A stretch of 38,404 bases of DNA from Verrucomicrobiota bacterium (GTDB taxonomy: Bacteria; Verrucomicrobiota; Verrucomicrobiia; Opitutales; Opitutaceae), in contig JAEXPQ010000047.1 in assembly GCA_023446735.1 (NCBI GenBank), forward strand, positions 1-38,404, in the 5' to 3' direction. The notes under the pieces are model-generated. The model made no database searches and was not told the DNA's origin. It worked only from the letters and a program-made list of their open reading frames with translations. Each line of letters begins with the position of its first letter. The stretch's first letter is position 1. Positions 22,829 through 33,893 of the stretch are shown piece by piece. The translations under genes were made by a program, and so were the position numbers.

Positions 22829-23482
22829 TCAACCGCGTTTCCCGGCCAGCGAGCGGCGCAGGAGGGCGAAGCCGGTGTCGACCGTCTTGGGCAGGTTGAG
22901 ACCGAAGCAGTCGCAGAGGTGCGGGCCCTTCACGGCCAGCAGCTGGGCGAGGCCGTGGCAGAAGGCCCACAGGCAGGTGCCGACCACGTGGGGATCGCCG
23001 ACATCCTTGCGGATCGAGCCGTCGCGGATGCCCCGACGCACGCAGTCGGTCTTCAACTCGTCGATCTCGCGGTGCAACGCCTCGACGCGTTCATAGACCT
23101 CCCGCGCGCCGACCTCGTCGGGCGGCTGGGCCTCGTACATCGCGAGCAGCTGGAACTGGTCGGGCGCGTCCTCGTGCAGGCCGAAGTAGGCCAGCCCCAT
23201 CGCCTCGAGCTGGTCGAGGCCGACCCCCTTGGGGTCGATTTCGCGGATGAACCGGTTGCGCAGCTCCTGGGTGGCGCGGAAGACGCATTCGAGGAACAGC
23301 GTGCGTTGGTCGCTGAAATGGAAATAGACGAGCGGCCGGCTGACCTTGGCGGCCTTGGCGATCTGCCCGAAGGTCACGTTCTCCAGCCCGTGTTCGGCGA
23401 AGAGCCGGCAGGCGGCCGCGACGATGTCGTCGCGGCTGTGCTCGCGGGAGGCGGATCGGGCCGAGGGGCGGCGCGTGGGCAT
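22829..23482 (-). CDS. TetR/AcrR-family repressor
   Basis: This 217-residue regulator has a canonical TetR N-terminal HTH at about residues 16-62: HSRDDIVAAACRLFAEHGLE, NVTFGQIAKAAKVSRPLVYF, HFSDQRTLFLECV. A helical ligand-binding C-terminal domain follows (RNRFIREIDPKGVGLDQLEA, RRGIRDGSIRKDVGDP). It is encoded directly upstream of the RND adaptor and pump, same strand, so it almost certainly controls them. Two similar palindromes flank its coding region (22800-22814 and 23503-23517), consistent with autoregulation plus direct control of the efflux genes. The inducer is unknown. Confidence 0.94.
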   Translation of the reverse strand: MPTRRPSARSASREHSRDDIVAAACRLFAEHGLENVTFGQIAKAAKVSRPLVYFHFSDQRTLFLECVFRATQELRNRFIREIDPKGVGLDQLEAMGLAYFGLHEDAPDQFQLLAMYEAQPPDEVGAREVYERVEALHREIDELKTDCVRRGIRDGSIRKDVGDPHVVGTCLWAFCHGLAQLLAVKGPHLCDCFGLNLPKTVDTGFALLRRSLAGKRG

Positions 23483-23502
23483 GGGCGCAAAGTGTGCCGC
23501 GC

Positions 23503-23517
23503 CTGACAGATCGTCAA
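23503..23517. promoter_or_regulatory. TetR-type operator before tetR
   Basis: CTGACA-GAT-CGTCAA matches the site at 22800-22814 in the left arm and in GTCA of the right arm, with the same 3-base spacer and one weakened symmetric position. It is 20 bases upstream of the tetR ATG. The shared pattern CTGACA-N3-(T/C)GTCA suggests autorepression. Confidence 0.6.
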
Positions 23518-23661
23518 CGGCCGGAGCAGGGTCTTCGGGGTGCAGCGGCCAACTCTTGCCGGGCGCCGCGGATGGAATCCCGCACCTCGGACGTCCGCGC
23601 GCCACGCTTTCGAGCGCCGAAGCCCGCGCCGTGGCGTGAGCCTTCAGGCCGCGATGCCCGT

Positions 23662-24306
23662 TCAGGCACCGGTCACGGCGGTGCGCACCAGCGCCGCGAT
23701 GGCTGGCGGGAGATCGAGCGCGAGGGCGAACTGCTGTGCGGGGGCGCTCATCTTCTTCCACGTGCGCTGGAGGATGCCGACGAACTTCTCCTGGGGGTAG
23801 TCGGCATGCTGGGCGGCGAAATCGGCGATCTCGTTCTCGAGGAAGACCAGGCACGCGGCGTCCTCGAGGGCCTGGGTGCCGGCGTTGGTCTTGAGCTCGG
23901 TCTTGGACACCCAGGTGGCGACCTCGGCCGCCGAGGCGGCCGGTACGCCGGCCTGGAGCAGCAGCTCGCGGGCGCGTTCGGACTGTTTCACGTAGAGGGA
24001 TTTTCGCCACGCGTGGTAGCCGGGCTTGTCGAGCGGGAAGCTGTCGCGTGGCACTGACCAGCGCTCGAGGTGTTGGCAACGCGCGGCGAGGCGGAGCAGG
24101 GGAGTGGCGTCGGGCACGAGGCGTGCGACCCAGGCCTCCATGCGGTCGGCGTAGATGAGTTCGGCGGGGCGGCCCTCGGCGGTGCGCTTCGGGTCGGCTG
24201 AGTGGGCGGTGTCGACGAGGGAGCGGGCGTGTTGGTAGCAGTCCACGGCGGGGCAGCGTGTTGGCGCATGGACCGGGCGCAAGCTGATCGGGGGAGTAGA
24301 TTCCAT
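23662..24306 (-). CDS. DUF4202 family protein
   Basis: This 214-residue cytoplasmic protein matches DUF4202 in its landmark order: ELIYADRMEAWVARLVPDAT, LAARCQHLERWSVPRDSFPL, DKPGYHAWRKSLYVKQSERA, TWVSKTELKTNAGTQALEDA and CLVFLENEIADFAAQHADYP. The His/Arg-rich QHLERW and the later Glu-Asp pair resemble an HD-type helical active site, but a catalytic function is not established. ATG 24306 begins MESTPPISLRPVHAP just before the domain; longer readings add foreign Arg-rich sequence. About 180 bases separate its stop from the TetR start. Confidence 0.83.
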   Translation of the reverse strand: MESTPPISLRPVHAPTRCPAVDCYQHARSLVDTAHSADPKRTAEGRPAELIYADRMEAWVARLVPDATPLLRLAARCQHLERWSVPRDSFPLDKPGYHAWRKSLYVKQSERARELLLQAGVPAASAAEVATWVSKTELKTNAGTQALEDAACLVFLENEIADFAAQHADYPQEKFVGILQRTWKKMSAPAQQFALALDLPPAIAALVRTAVTGA

Positions 24307-24509
24307 GCGCCGTCCTGTGTCTCCCGGTCGAGAAGTTCGCTTGTGGCCGCGAACGGCCGGGAGAGGCAGACGGGCGTGCGCTGCGATCCTGCGGGTTCCT
24401 GGCGTCTCGACCAACTGGCGGCTGTGCTGGCTTCCCCGGTGCCACCATGCCCGACCGCGTGAAGGACGAGGCTGCTACGGGACCCTCTTCGCCGCCTTCG
24501 GGATGATCT

Positions 24510-24710
24510 TTGCGGCGTTTTGTTCCCTGGCAGCTGGCGTTCGAGCTGCGGCTGCCGGATGTGCGCACTGCGGAGCCGTTGGCCGAGCGACGCTCCGGTC
24601 CGCGGGCGGTACGGTTCGCGATGGAACGGCTGGAGAGCGGCCAACCGATGCTTGTGCTCGTCGATCCAAAGAAACCGACACGGACTCTGTGGATCGAAGC
24701 GCTCCGCTGA
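24510..24710 (+). CDS. Hypothetical 66-residue protein
   Basis: The frame from TTG 24510 encodes LRRFVPWQLAFELRLPDVRT, an Arg-rich middle, and MLVLVDPKKPTRTLWIEALR. Third codon positions are strongly GC-biased and the amino-acid mix is protein-like, which supports a real gene. An in-frame stop at 24504-24506 means TTG 24510 is the only plausible start. A GGA at 24501-24503 is a weak ribosome binding site. No family is recognised. It ends exactly where the inverted heptamer element begins. Confidence 0.5.
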   Translation: MRRFVPWQLAFELRLPDVRTAEPLAERRSGPRAVRFAMERLESGQPMLVLVDPKKPTRTLWIEALR

Positions 24711-24825
24711 GAGTAACGAGCGGTGAGGGACGAGGGCCAGAATACCGGAAGCTGCGGCAATAGCGCCGCAGGCGGTGGGATTGGCCTCCGCAGGTCCGGC
24801 CCTCGACGCTCGACACTCGCCACTC
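24711..24825. repeat. Inverted heptamer-repeat element
   Basis: Left arm: four 7-bp units beginning GAG (24711, 24718, 24725, 24732: GAGTAAC, GAGCGGT, GAGGGAC, GAGGGCC). Right arm: four units ending CTC (24798-24825: GGCCCTC, GACGCTC, GACACTC, GCCACTC). The arms are inverted relative to each other with the same 7-base period, and the innermost units GAGGGCC/GGCCCTC are exactly complementary. The 59-base spacer contains its own stem, TGCGGC/GCCGCA. It fills the gap before the YkgJ-like gene and looks like a mobile or interspersed repeat. Confidence 0.7.
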
Positions 24826-24849
24826 GGCTGGTTGGATGCGACCGAATCC

Positions 24850-25182
24850 ATGGAGATCCCCGCCGACTGTCTCAACTGCGGTGTCTGCTGCTTCTCGAAA
24901 TCCGCCACCTACATCCGGGTGAGCGGCGACGACTGGGCGCGGCTGGGCGACGACGCCGAACGGGTCGCGCGTTTCGTGGGCCAACGCGCCTACATGCGCA
25001 TGGAGGACGGCCACTGCATCGCCCTGCAGATCACGACCCGGCGCGGGCAGCCGCCGGTGTTCTTCTGCGAGATCTACGAGAAGCGCCCCCAGGTCTGCCG
25101 CGACCTCAAGCGTGGCGCGCCGGAGTGTCAGGGCGAGCTGACGACGAAGGCCCACCGCGTGGCGGACGAGTACGGAACGTAG
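24850..25182 (+). CDS. YkgJ/UPF0153-type cysteine-cluster protein
   Basis: This 110-residue protein opens MEIPADCLNCGVCCFSKSAT with the C-x2-C-x2-C-C cluster (C7, C10, C13, C14). Later Cys residues are C56 (DGHCIAL), C73 (FFCEIYEKRP), C83 (QVCRDL) and C93 (PECQG). This order (CxxCxxCC, then C-x-I-Y-x-x-R-P-x-x-C-R-x-x) is typical of YkgJ-like putative zinc- or iron-sulfur-binding proteins of unknown function. ATG 24850 is chosen because the cluster begins immediately; the in-frame upstream sequence is the repeat element. Confidence 0.87.
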   Translation: MEIPADCLNCGVCCFSKSATYIRVSGDDWARLGDDAERVARFVGQRAYMRMEDGHCIALQITTRRGQPPVFFCEIYEKRPQVCRDLKRGAPECQGELTTKAHRVADEYGT

Positions 25183-25194
25183 GGAACTCCCGGG

Positions 25195-25232
25195 CTCGTT
25201 CGTCCGCGCCGGGGACCGCACTAACGAACGAG
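25195..25232. repeat. Perfect 9-bp inverted repeat after the YkgJ-like gene
   Basis: CTCGTTCGT (25195-25203) and ACGAACGAG (25224-25232) are exact inverted arms separated by 20 bases, starting 13 bases after the stop. There is no T-run, so its role as a terminator is uncertain. Confidence 0.5.
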
Positions 25233-25360
25233 TGAACCGCTCATGGATCGGTAGTTGTCGGATGGCGATGCGGCGCGTCAACGTGGCGGATGCAGGGCGC
25301 GGTCGGAGGGGGCGTCTTCCTCGGCCGTGGGCTCCTGCCCAAATCCAACATCCGAGAACC

Positions 25361-26020
25361 ATGAAATATCTGAAATACCTCCTGTGCGCCGGGGCGGCCG
25401 TCGTCGCCGTCCACGCCGCCGAGACCAGTCCGATGGCCGCTTGGCCGAAGGCCTATTCCGTCGAGATGGAAGTCAGCGCCGCGGGCAACAAGACCGCGAC
25501 GAAGATGTTTGTCGACGGCGACAAGCAGCGCATGGACATGAACGCCGGGGGGATGGAAATGAGCACCATCATCCGCAAGGACAAGAAGCTCACCTATTCG
25601 CTCATGCACGCGCAGAAGATGGTCATGGAGAACCCCCTCCAGGAGCCGCCGGCGGCCCCGGCCGCGTCCGGACCCGCGCCCGTGTGGGAGAAGGTCGGCT
25701 CTGCCACCGTCAACGGCGTGGCCTGCACCGAGTACAAGGTGAAGGCGGGCAACGACGTGACGACGTGGTTCCTCGGTGGCGACAAGCTGCCGGTGCGCAT
25801 GGTGGCGGCGGGCAACACGACCGACTGGAAGAACTTCAAGGCCGGCGCGCCCGACGCCGCCGTGTTCGAGATCCCGGCCGGCTACAGCAAGCCGGGCGAG
25901 GCGCCCGCGGGCGGCAGCACTGCCGACAGCGGGTCCGCGGGCTCCGCGAACTCCGGCGCCGCCGCGCCGGCGGAGCAGCCCAAGAAAAAGAAGGGCCTCG
26001 GCGGGATGCTCGGCCGCTGA
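25361..26020 (+). CDS. Secreted DUF4412 domain protein
   Basis: This 219-residue exported protein has signal peptide MKYLKYLLCAGAAVVAVHAA, with cleavage near AETSP. The domain is DUF4412-like (EMEVSAAGNKTATKMFVDGD, KQRMDMNAGGMEMSTIIRKD, KKLTYSLMHAQKMVMENPL) and continues with VNGVACTEYKVKAGNDVTTW and LPVRMVAAGNTTDWKNF. This is the beta-rich fold seen in periplasmic DUF4412 proteins. An Ala/Gly/Ser-rich linker follows, then a basic tail KKKKGLGGMLGR. ATG 25361 gives the complete signal peptide. A near-perfect intrinsic terminator follows at 26066-26097. Function unknown. Confidence 0.87.
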   Translation: MKYLKYLLCAGAAVVAVHAAETSPMAAWPKAYSVEMEVSAAGNKTATKMFVDGDKQRMDMNAGGMEMSTIIRKDKKLTYSLMHAQKMVMENPLQEPPAAPAASGPAPVWEKVGSATVNGVACTEYKVKAGNDVTTWFLGGDKLPVRMVAAGNTTDWKNFKAGAPDAAVFEIPAGYSKPGEAPAGGSTADSGSAGSANSGAAAPAEQPKKKKGLGGMLGR

Positions 26021-26065
26021 GGCGCGCCCGGCTTTTCCGACCAGGCCACCGACGGAGAAACAGTG

Positions 26066-26097
26066 CGGCCCTCTCGCTCGAGAGGGCCGTTTGTTTT
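26066..26097 (+). terminator. Intrinsic terminator after the DUF4412 gene
   Basis: CGGCCCTCTCG, a 2-base CT loop, then CGAGAGGGCCG is a perfect 11-bp stem (26066-26089) followed by TTTGTTTT (26090-26097). It lies 46 bases after the stop codon and is a classical Rho-independent terminator for the plus strand. Confidence 0.88.
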
Positions 26098-26140
26098 GGG
26101 CGTTCGGAGCGGACGGCCGCGGGCGCGGTCTCCGTGGGGG

Positions 26141-27583
26141 TCAACGACCGCGCAGGCGGGACAGGAATCCGCGGACCACGCCCTTCGGCTGGGCCGGTGC
26201 CGGCTGCGCGCCGGATCCCTCGTGGCGGGCGGTGCCGAGATTCTGCTTCTGGGCCTTCGGCTGTTGCTGGGCCGGGCGCGGGCCCTGGCCGCCTTGGCCT
26301 TGGGAAGACCGGCCGTGGCCGCCGCCCTGAGCGCGACCACCGCCCTGGTGCCCGCCGCCGCCGAACCGGCCGCCACCCGGGCGACCGTGCTGCCCGCCGC
26401 GGGCGAAGCGGCCCTTGCCGCCGGCTCCCTGGTTTTCGGGCCGCGGCGGACGTGCCTCGTAGGGGGCGTAGTTGAAACCTTCGAGCTTGAGGCGCTCGAT
26501 CGGCTTGCCGACGAAGCGCTCGATGTCGCGCACGTCGCCCTCGTCCTCGGGCGCCATCAGCGTGAAGGCGTCGCCCACGGCCTGCGCGCGGCCGGTGCGG
26601 CCGATGCGGTGGACGTAGTCCTCGGGGTTCTTCGGCACGTCGTAGTTGATGACGTGCGAGACGCCGGCCACGTCGATGCCGCGGGCGGCGATGTCGGTCG
26701 CGACCATGACCTCGTAGCGGCCGCTCTTGAAGCCCTCGAGCGCTTCGACGCGCTGGTTCTGCGAGCGGTTGGCGTGGAGGACGGCGACGGAGTGGTTGGC
26801 GGCCTTCAGGCGGCGCGCGATGCGATCGGCGCCGTGCTTGGTGCGGGAGAAGATCAGCACACTGTCGAAGTCGGTGCGCTCGAGCAGCGCGAGCAGCAGC
26901 TCGAATTTCTGCACCTGAGCGACCGGATACATCGCGTGCGAGACGGTCTGCGCGGTGGCGCGGTTGGCGCCCACCTCGATGCGGACCGGGTCGCGCAGCG
27001 CGAACGCGGCGACGGCGGCGATCTCGGGCGGCACCGTGGCGGAGAAGAAGAGCGTCTGCCGCGCGTCCGGGCAGGCGAGGATGATCTTCTTCACGTCGGG
27101 CAGGAAGCCCATGTCGAGCATGCGGTCGACCTCGTCGAGGACGAGGATCTCGATGGTGTCGAGCTTCAGGCCCTCCTTGAGGAAATCGAGCAGACGGCCC
27201 GGGGTGGCGGCGATGACATCGACGCCCTTGCGCAGTTCGCTGCGTTGGTGGCCGTAGCCGACGCCGCCGTGGACGACGAGCGGGCGGATGTCGGTGAAAC
27301 GGGCGAGGTCGCGGAAGGAGGTCTCGACCTGGGCGGCGAGCTCGCGGGTGGGCTCAAGGATGAGCACGCGGGCGCCGCGCGGGGAGTGCTGGCCGAGCTT
27401 GGTGAGGATGGGCAGAGCGAACGCGGCGGTCTTGCCGGTTCCGGTCTGCGCCGAGCCGATGAGATCCTTGCCGGCGAGCACGGTCGGGATGGCGCGCAGC
27501 TGGATCGGAGTCGGGTCGGTGTAGCCCATGGCCTGGACGCCACGGAGAATGTTCGGCGCGAGGCCGAGAGCTTTGAATGGCAT
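26141..27583 (-). CDS. rhlE: DEAD-box RNA helicase, RhlE type
   Basis: This 480-residue ATP-dependent RNA helicase shows the full motif order: Q-motif PTPIQLRAIP, Walker A AQTGTGKT (45-52), PTRELAAQ, TPGR, the Walker B LVLDEVDRMLDMGF (150-153), SAT, ARGIDVAGVSHVINYDVPKN and HRIGRTGRA. The DEAD box itself reads DEVD, a conservative change that leaves both catalytic acids in place. The C-terminal ~100 residues are a Gly/Gln/Arg-rich basic tail (GGGRFGGGGHQGGGRAQGGG), as in RhlE proteins, likely mediating RNA binding. ATG 27583 is standard for the family. It is divergent from the hybrid kinase gene. Confidence 0.94.
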   Translation of the reverse strand: MPFKALGLAPNILRGVQAMGYTDPTPIQLRAIPTVLAGKDLIGSAQTGTGKTAAFALPILTKLGQHSPRGARVLILEPTRELAAQVETSFRDLARFTDIRPLVVHGGVGYGHQRSELRKGVDVIAATPGRLLDFLKEGLKLDTIEILVLDEVDRMLDMGFLPDVKKIILACPDARQTLFFSATVPPEIAAVAAFALRDPVRIEVGANRATAQTVSHAMYPVAQVQKFELLLALLERTDFDSVLIFSRTKHGADRIARRLKAANHSVAVLHANRSQNQRVEALEGFKSGRYEVMVATDIAARGIDVAGVSHVINYDVPKNPEDYVHRIGRTGRAQAVGDAFTLMAPEDEGDVRDIERFVGKPIERLKLEGFNYAPYEARPPRPENQGAGGKGRFARGGQHGRPGGGRFGGGGHQGGGRAQGGGHGRSSQGQGGQGPRPAQQQPKAQKQNLGTARHEGSGAQPAPAQPKGVVRGFLSRLRGR

Positions 27584-27696
27584 GAGAAAGCGGGGAGTTT
27601 TCAGGAAACGCTGCCGAGGGCGACGGTATTCTCGGACGGCCCGGCGCTCAATCGTTTGCGATTCGGGCCGATTAAGGTCGGTCGCCTATCCTTCCC

Positions 27697-31695
<3,999 letters not shown>

Positions 31696-32368
31696 CTCGG
31701 CGGCCGCGCGATTCGGCCAGTGCACTGGGGGTCTGCAGCACAGGAATGGCGTGCGTGTGAGCGGGCGAATGACGAGCGGCGGTATTCTCCGACGGAACTC
31801 CTTCTATCGGGCCGATCGAGTAACCGGCGGGAGCCCCGGGCCGGTTTGCTCCACGCCTCCTCCTTCTGGAGCTTTCGGCCCCCCGACTTTCCTCTGTTCG
31901 CCGTCGCCGCGCCCTACAATGTCCGGATGTTTAGTCTCACGACCGTGAGACTAAACATCCGTAGCGAATCCCCGCCGCTCCTGTCCAGTGGCAGTCTCGC
32001 GTTCTTCCCTGCGGACGTTTGTTCTCACGGTCGTGAGAGGAAACGTCCGGCGGCGGTGGCGCTTGGCTGGTGGGACGGAATGAACGACTTCGGTCCGGGG
32101 CGGGCCCGAACACTGCAGGGCGCCCGGAATCGAAGGGGCTAGTTTCGCACCATGGCCGAGCGGGTTGGCGAGGATCCGTGCGCCTGGTCCGAGGCCGGAT
32201 CGCACGAACTGGAGCGGTTTCCCTGTGGCGCGTCGTGCCCAGCGGTCTCTCGAAACGCTGTTCCCTCAAGTACTCGGATGCCCTGCGGCTTCCGTAGGTT
32301 CCGGCTGCTCGCTCTCTGGCTCTCACTCCTTCGGTTGCAGCGGCGCGGCCTTGTGTCAGCTTCGGCTC
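31696..32368. other. Non-coding interval with palindrome pair
   Basis: Roughly 670 bases lie between the hybrid kinase and the DUF6807 gene. No convincing protein gene is seen; open frames here have Arg/Ser-rich noise. The main content is a REPIN-like pair of 38-bp palindromes (31924-32049). A further imperfect stem (TTCGGTCC...GGCCCGAA) lies at about 32090-32112. Confidence 0.6.
31924..32049. repeat. REPIN-like pair of inverted 38-bp palindromes
   Basis: Copy 1 (31924-31961): CGGATGTTTAGTCTCACG, 2-base AC, then its exact complement, an 18-bp perfect stem. Copy 2 (32012-32049): CGGACGTTTGTTCTCACG, GT, CGTGAGAGGAAACGTCCG, the same design with one G-G mismatch and one T-G wobble. The T-A to C-G change at stem position 5 is compensatory. 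The loop AC versus GT indicates that copy 2 is in inverted orientation. The 50-base spacer is centred on CCAGTGG. Two inverted palindromes with a spacer are the hallmark of REPIN/BIME elements, though these stems are longer than usual. Confidence 0.8.
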
Positions 32369-33289
32369 ATGCGTGCGCTGCTGCCATCAACCTCCCAAAC
32401 CGGATGGCGGCGCGAGCCGCACTCGATCGCGTGGCGCCAAGGGGGCGCGGAGTCGTGGCGTTTCGTGTTCGATCCGGTGGCGGGGAAACCGCACTTCGCC
32501 GTGCTGGCGCCGGGAGGAACGAATCTTGTGGCGATCCGTCCGGAGGATCATGTCTGGCACTACGGTCTTTGGTTCTCGTGGAAGCTCGTCAACGGCGTGA
32601 ACTACTGGGAGGAGCTCGGCGCTCCGCCGCGCGCGGAGGGTGCAACCCGCTGGAGCGCGCCCGAGATCGCGACCCAGCCCGACGGCGCGGCAACCATCCG
32701 GCTGGAGGTGCGCTATGTCCGGCCCGACGGCCACGTTGAGCTTACGGAAACGCGCGAGGTGCGCATCGCCCCGCCCGCGGCCGACGGCGGTTTTTCGATC
32801 GATTGGCGTGCGCATTTCGTGGTTGGCGACGCGCCCGTGGTGCTCGACCGCACGCCGATGCCGGGCGAACCGGGCGGGCAGGTGAACGGCGGTTACGGCG
32901 GGCTCGGCCTGCGGCTTCCGACGGCGGGAGAAACGCTGGAGCTGGTCACGCCGGACGGTGTTGTGACGCGATTCGCGCACGAGCGCGCGCGGCCGAGCGC
33001 TGCGGCGCTTGGATGCAATCTCTCCGTCGGCGGACAGGCGCTCGGCGGCGTGGCCATGCTCAACCTCGAGCCGGCCACCGGTGCGGCGAAGCCGATCCCG
33101 TGGTATGCGGTGAACGCACCGGGGATGCGTTTCGTGTGCGCCGCGCTGCTCGCCCCGCAACCGCTCTCGCTCGAAGCCGGGGCGACGCTCGATCTGTGTT
33201 ACCGGATTCTGGTGCGCCCGACGGCGTGGACGCCGGAGGCGCTGCGCGCGGCGGTGGAGAATCGCGACCAGGGCGAACCTTCGCGATGA
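32369..33289 (+). CDS. DUF6807 (PmoA-like) family protein
   Basis: This 306-residue soluble protein starts MRALLPSTSQTGWRREPHSI. Blocks characteristic of the DUF6807 or PmoA-family proteins of carbohydrate-degrading bacteria are GKPHFAVLAPGGTNLVAIRP, EDHVWHYGLWFSWKLVNGVN, YWEEL, VELTETREVRI and GGYGGLGLRL. The His-rich E-DHVWHYGLWFSW segment is the most distinctive. The fold is predicted all-beta; its activity is unknown. No signal peptide is evident at ATG 32369; in-frame sequence to 32165 is open but Arg-rich and unlike the family. The gene stands alone after the non-coding repeat interval. Confidence 0.8.
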   Translation: MRALLPSTSQTGWRREPHSIAWRQGGAESWRFVFDPVAGKPHFAVLAPGGTNLVAIRPEDHVWHYGLWFSWKLVNGVNYWEELGAPPRAEGATRWSAPEIATQPDGAATIRLEVRYVRPDGHVELTETREVRIAPPAADGGFSIDWRAHFVVGDAPVVLDRTPMPGEPGGQVNGGYGGLGLRLPTAGETLELVTPDGVVTRFAHERARPSAAALGCNLSVGGQALGGVAMLNLEPATGAAKPIPWYAVNAPGMRFVCAALLAPQPLSLEAGATLDLCYRILVRPTAWTPEALRAAVENRDQGEPSR

Positions 33290-33308
33290 GGATGATCGGG
33301 GCGCGTCT

Positions 33309-33794
33309 TCAGGTGCGCCCCGGCCAGGGCTCGAAGCCTTGTTTGGCGGGGACGTAGAGCGGGTGGCGCGGGTGGCCGTCCTGCGTGGTGCCGAGGCAGC
33401 TGAGCTTGTGGCCGGCGAGAAGCTGCACGACGGCATCGGCGCGGGACTGGTAGGTGCCGGTCACGCCCCAGGCGGCGACGACGCGCTCGCAGCGTTCGGC
33501 GGCGCGCAGGAGCCAGGCGTCGTTCTCGGGGCCGACGGGATCGTCGGCCTTCATCATCTCCTCGGGGTAGGGCGTGCGCAGCGCGAAGAGGTTGGCCATC
33601 CAGAAGCCATCGAAGCCGGCGCGCTTGGAGAAGTCGGCGATGCGCGTGAGCGTGGGGTCGAGCTTGGCCTCGTCGGCGGTGCTGGGGTTGAGGCCGATCC
33701 AGAGGATGAGCCGGTCGCCGAAAAGCGGATTCCAGCGATGGATCAGGCTGTAGCGATGGCGGCGGTCGGGCGAAAACTGGCACTCGTTGTCCAC
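33309..33794 (-). CDS. DUF1643 family protein
   Basis: This 161-residue protein starts at GTG 33794 with (V)DNECQFSPDRRHRYSLIHRW. It contains the DUF1643 core: LILWIGLNPSTADEAKLDPT, LTRIADFSKRAGFDGFWMAN, LFALRTPYPEEM, then RCERVVAAWGVTGTY and CLGTTQDGHPRHPLYVPAKQ. The G-LNPSTAD and G-x-P-x-HPLY motifs are diagnostic; molecular function is not established. It converges on the DUF6807 gene with 19 bases between stops and is divergent from the hydrolase gene. Confidence 0.87.
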   Translation of the reverse strand: MDNECQFSPDRRHRYSLIHRWNPLFGDRLILWIGLNPSTADEAKLDPTLTRIADFSKRAGFDGFWMANLFALRTPYPEEMMKADDPVGPENDAWLLRAAERCERVVAAWGVTGTYQSRADAVVQLLAGHKLSCLGTTQDGHPRHPLYVPAKQGFEPWPGRT

Positions 33795-33893
33795 GGCGGG
33801 GAGTGAGGACGAGCGGGCGAGGGAAGGGAATCGCGGAATGCGCGCGCGGCGGAACAACCGCCCGCCCCGGGAGACAAAGGGCGCACGTTTCCC

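Noticed and set aside
22829..24823. Very long minus-strand open frame continuing upstream of tetR
   Set aside because: Only the part from 23482 encodes the TetR protein; the rest is Arg/Pro-rich antisense noise of a high-GC genome overlapping DUF4202 in another frame.
31720..32142. Possible 140-residue protein in the palindrome interval
   Set aside because: Composition is noise-like and the frame reads straight through both palindromes, with no start context or homology signal.
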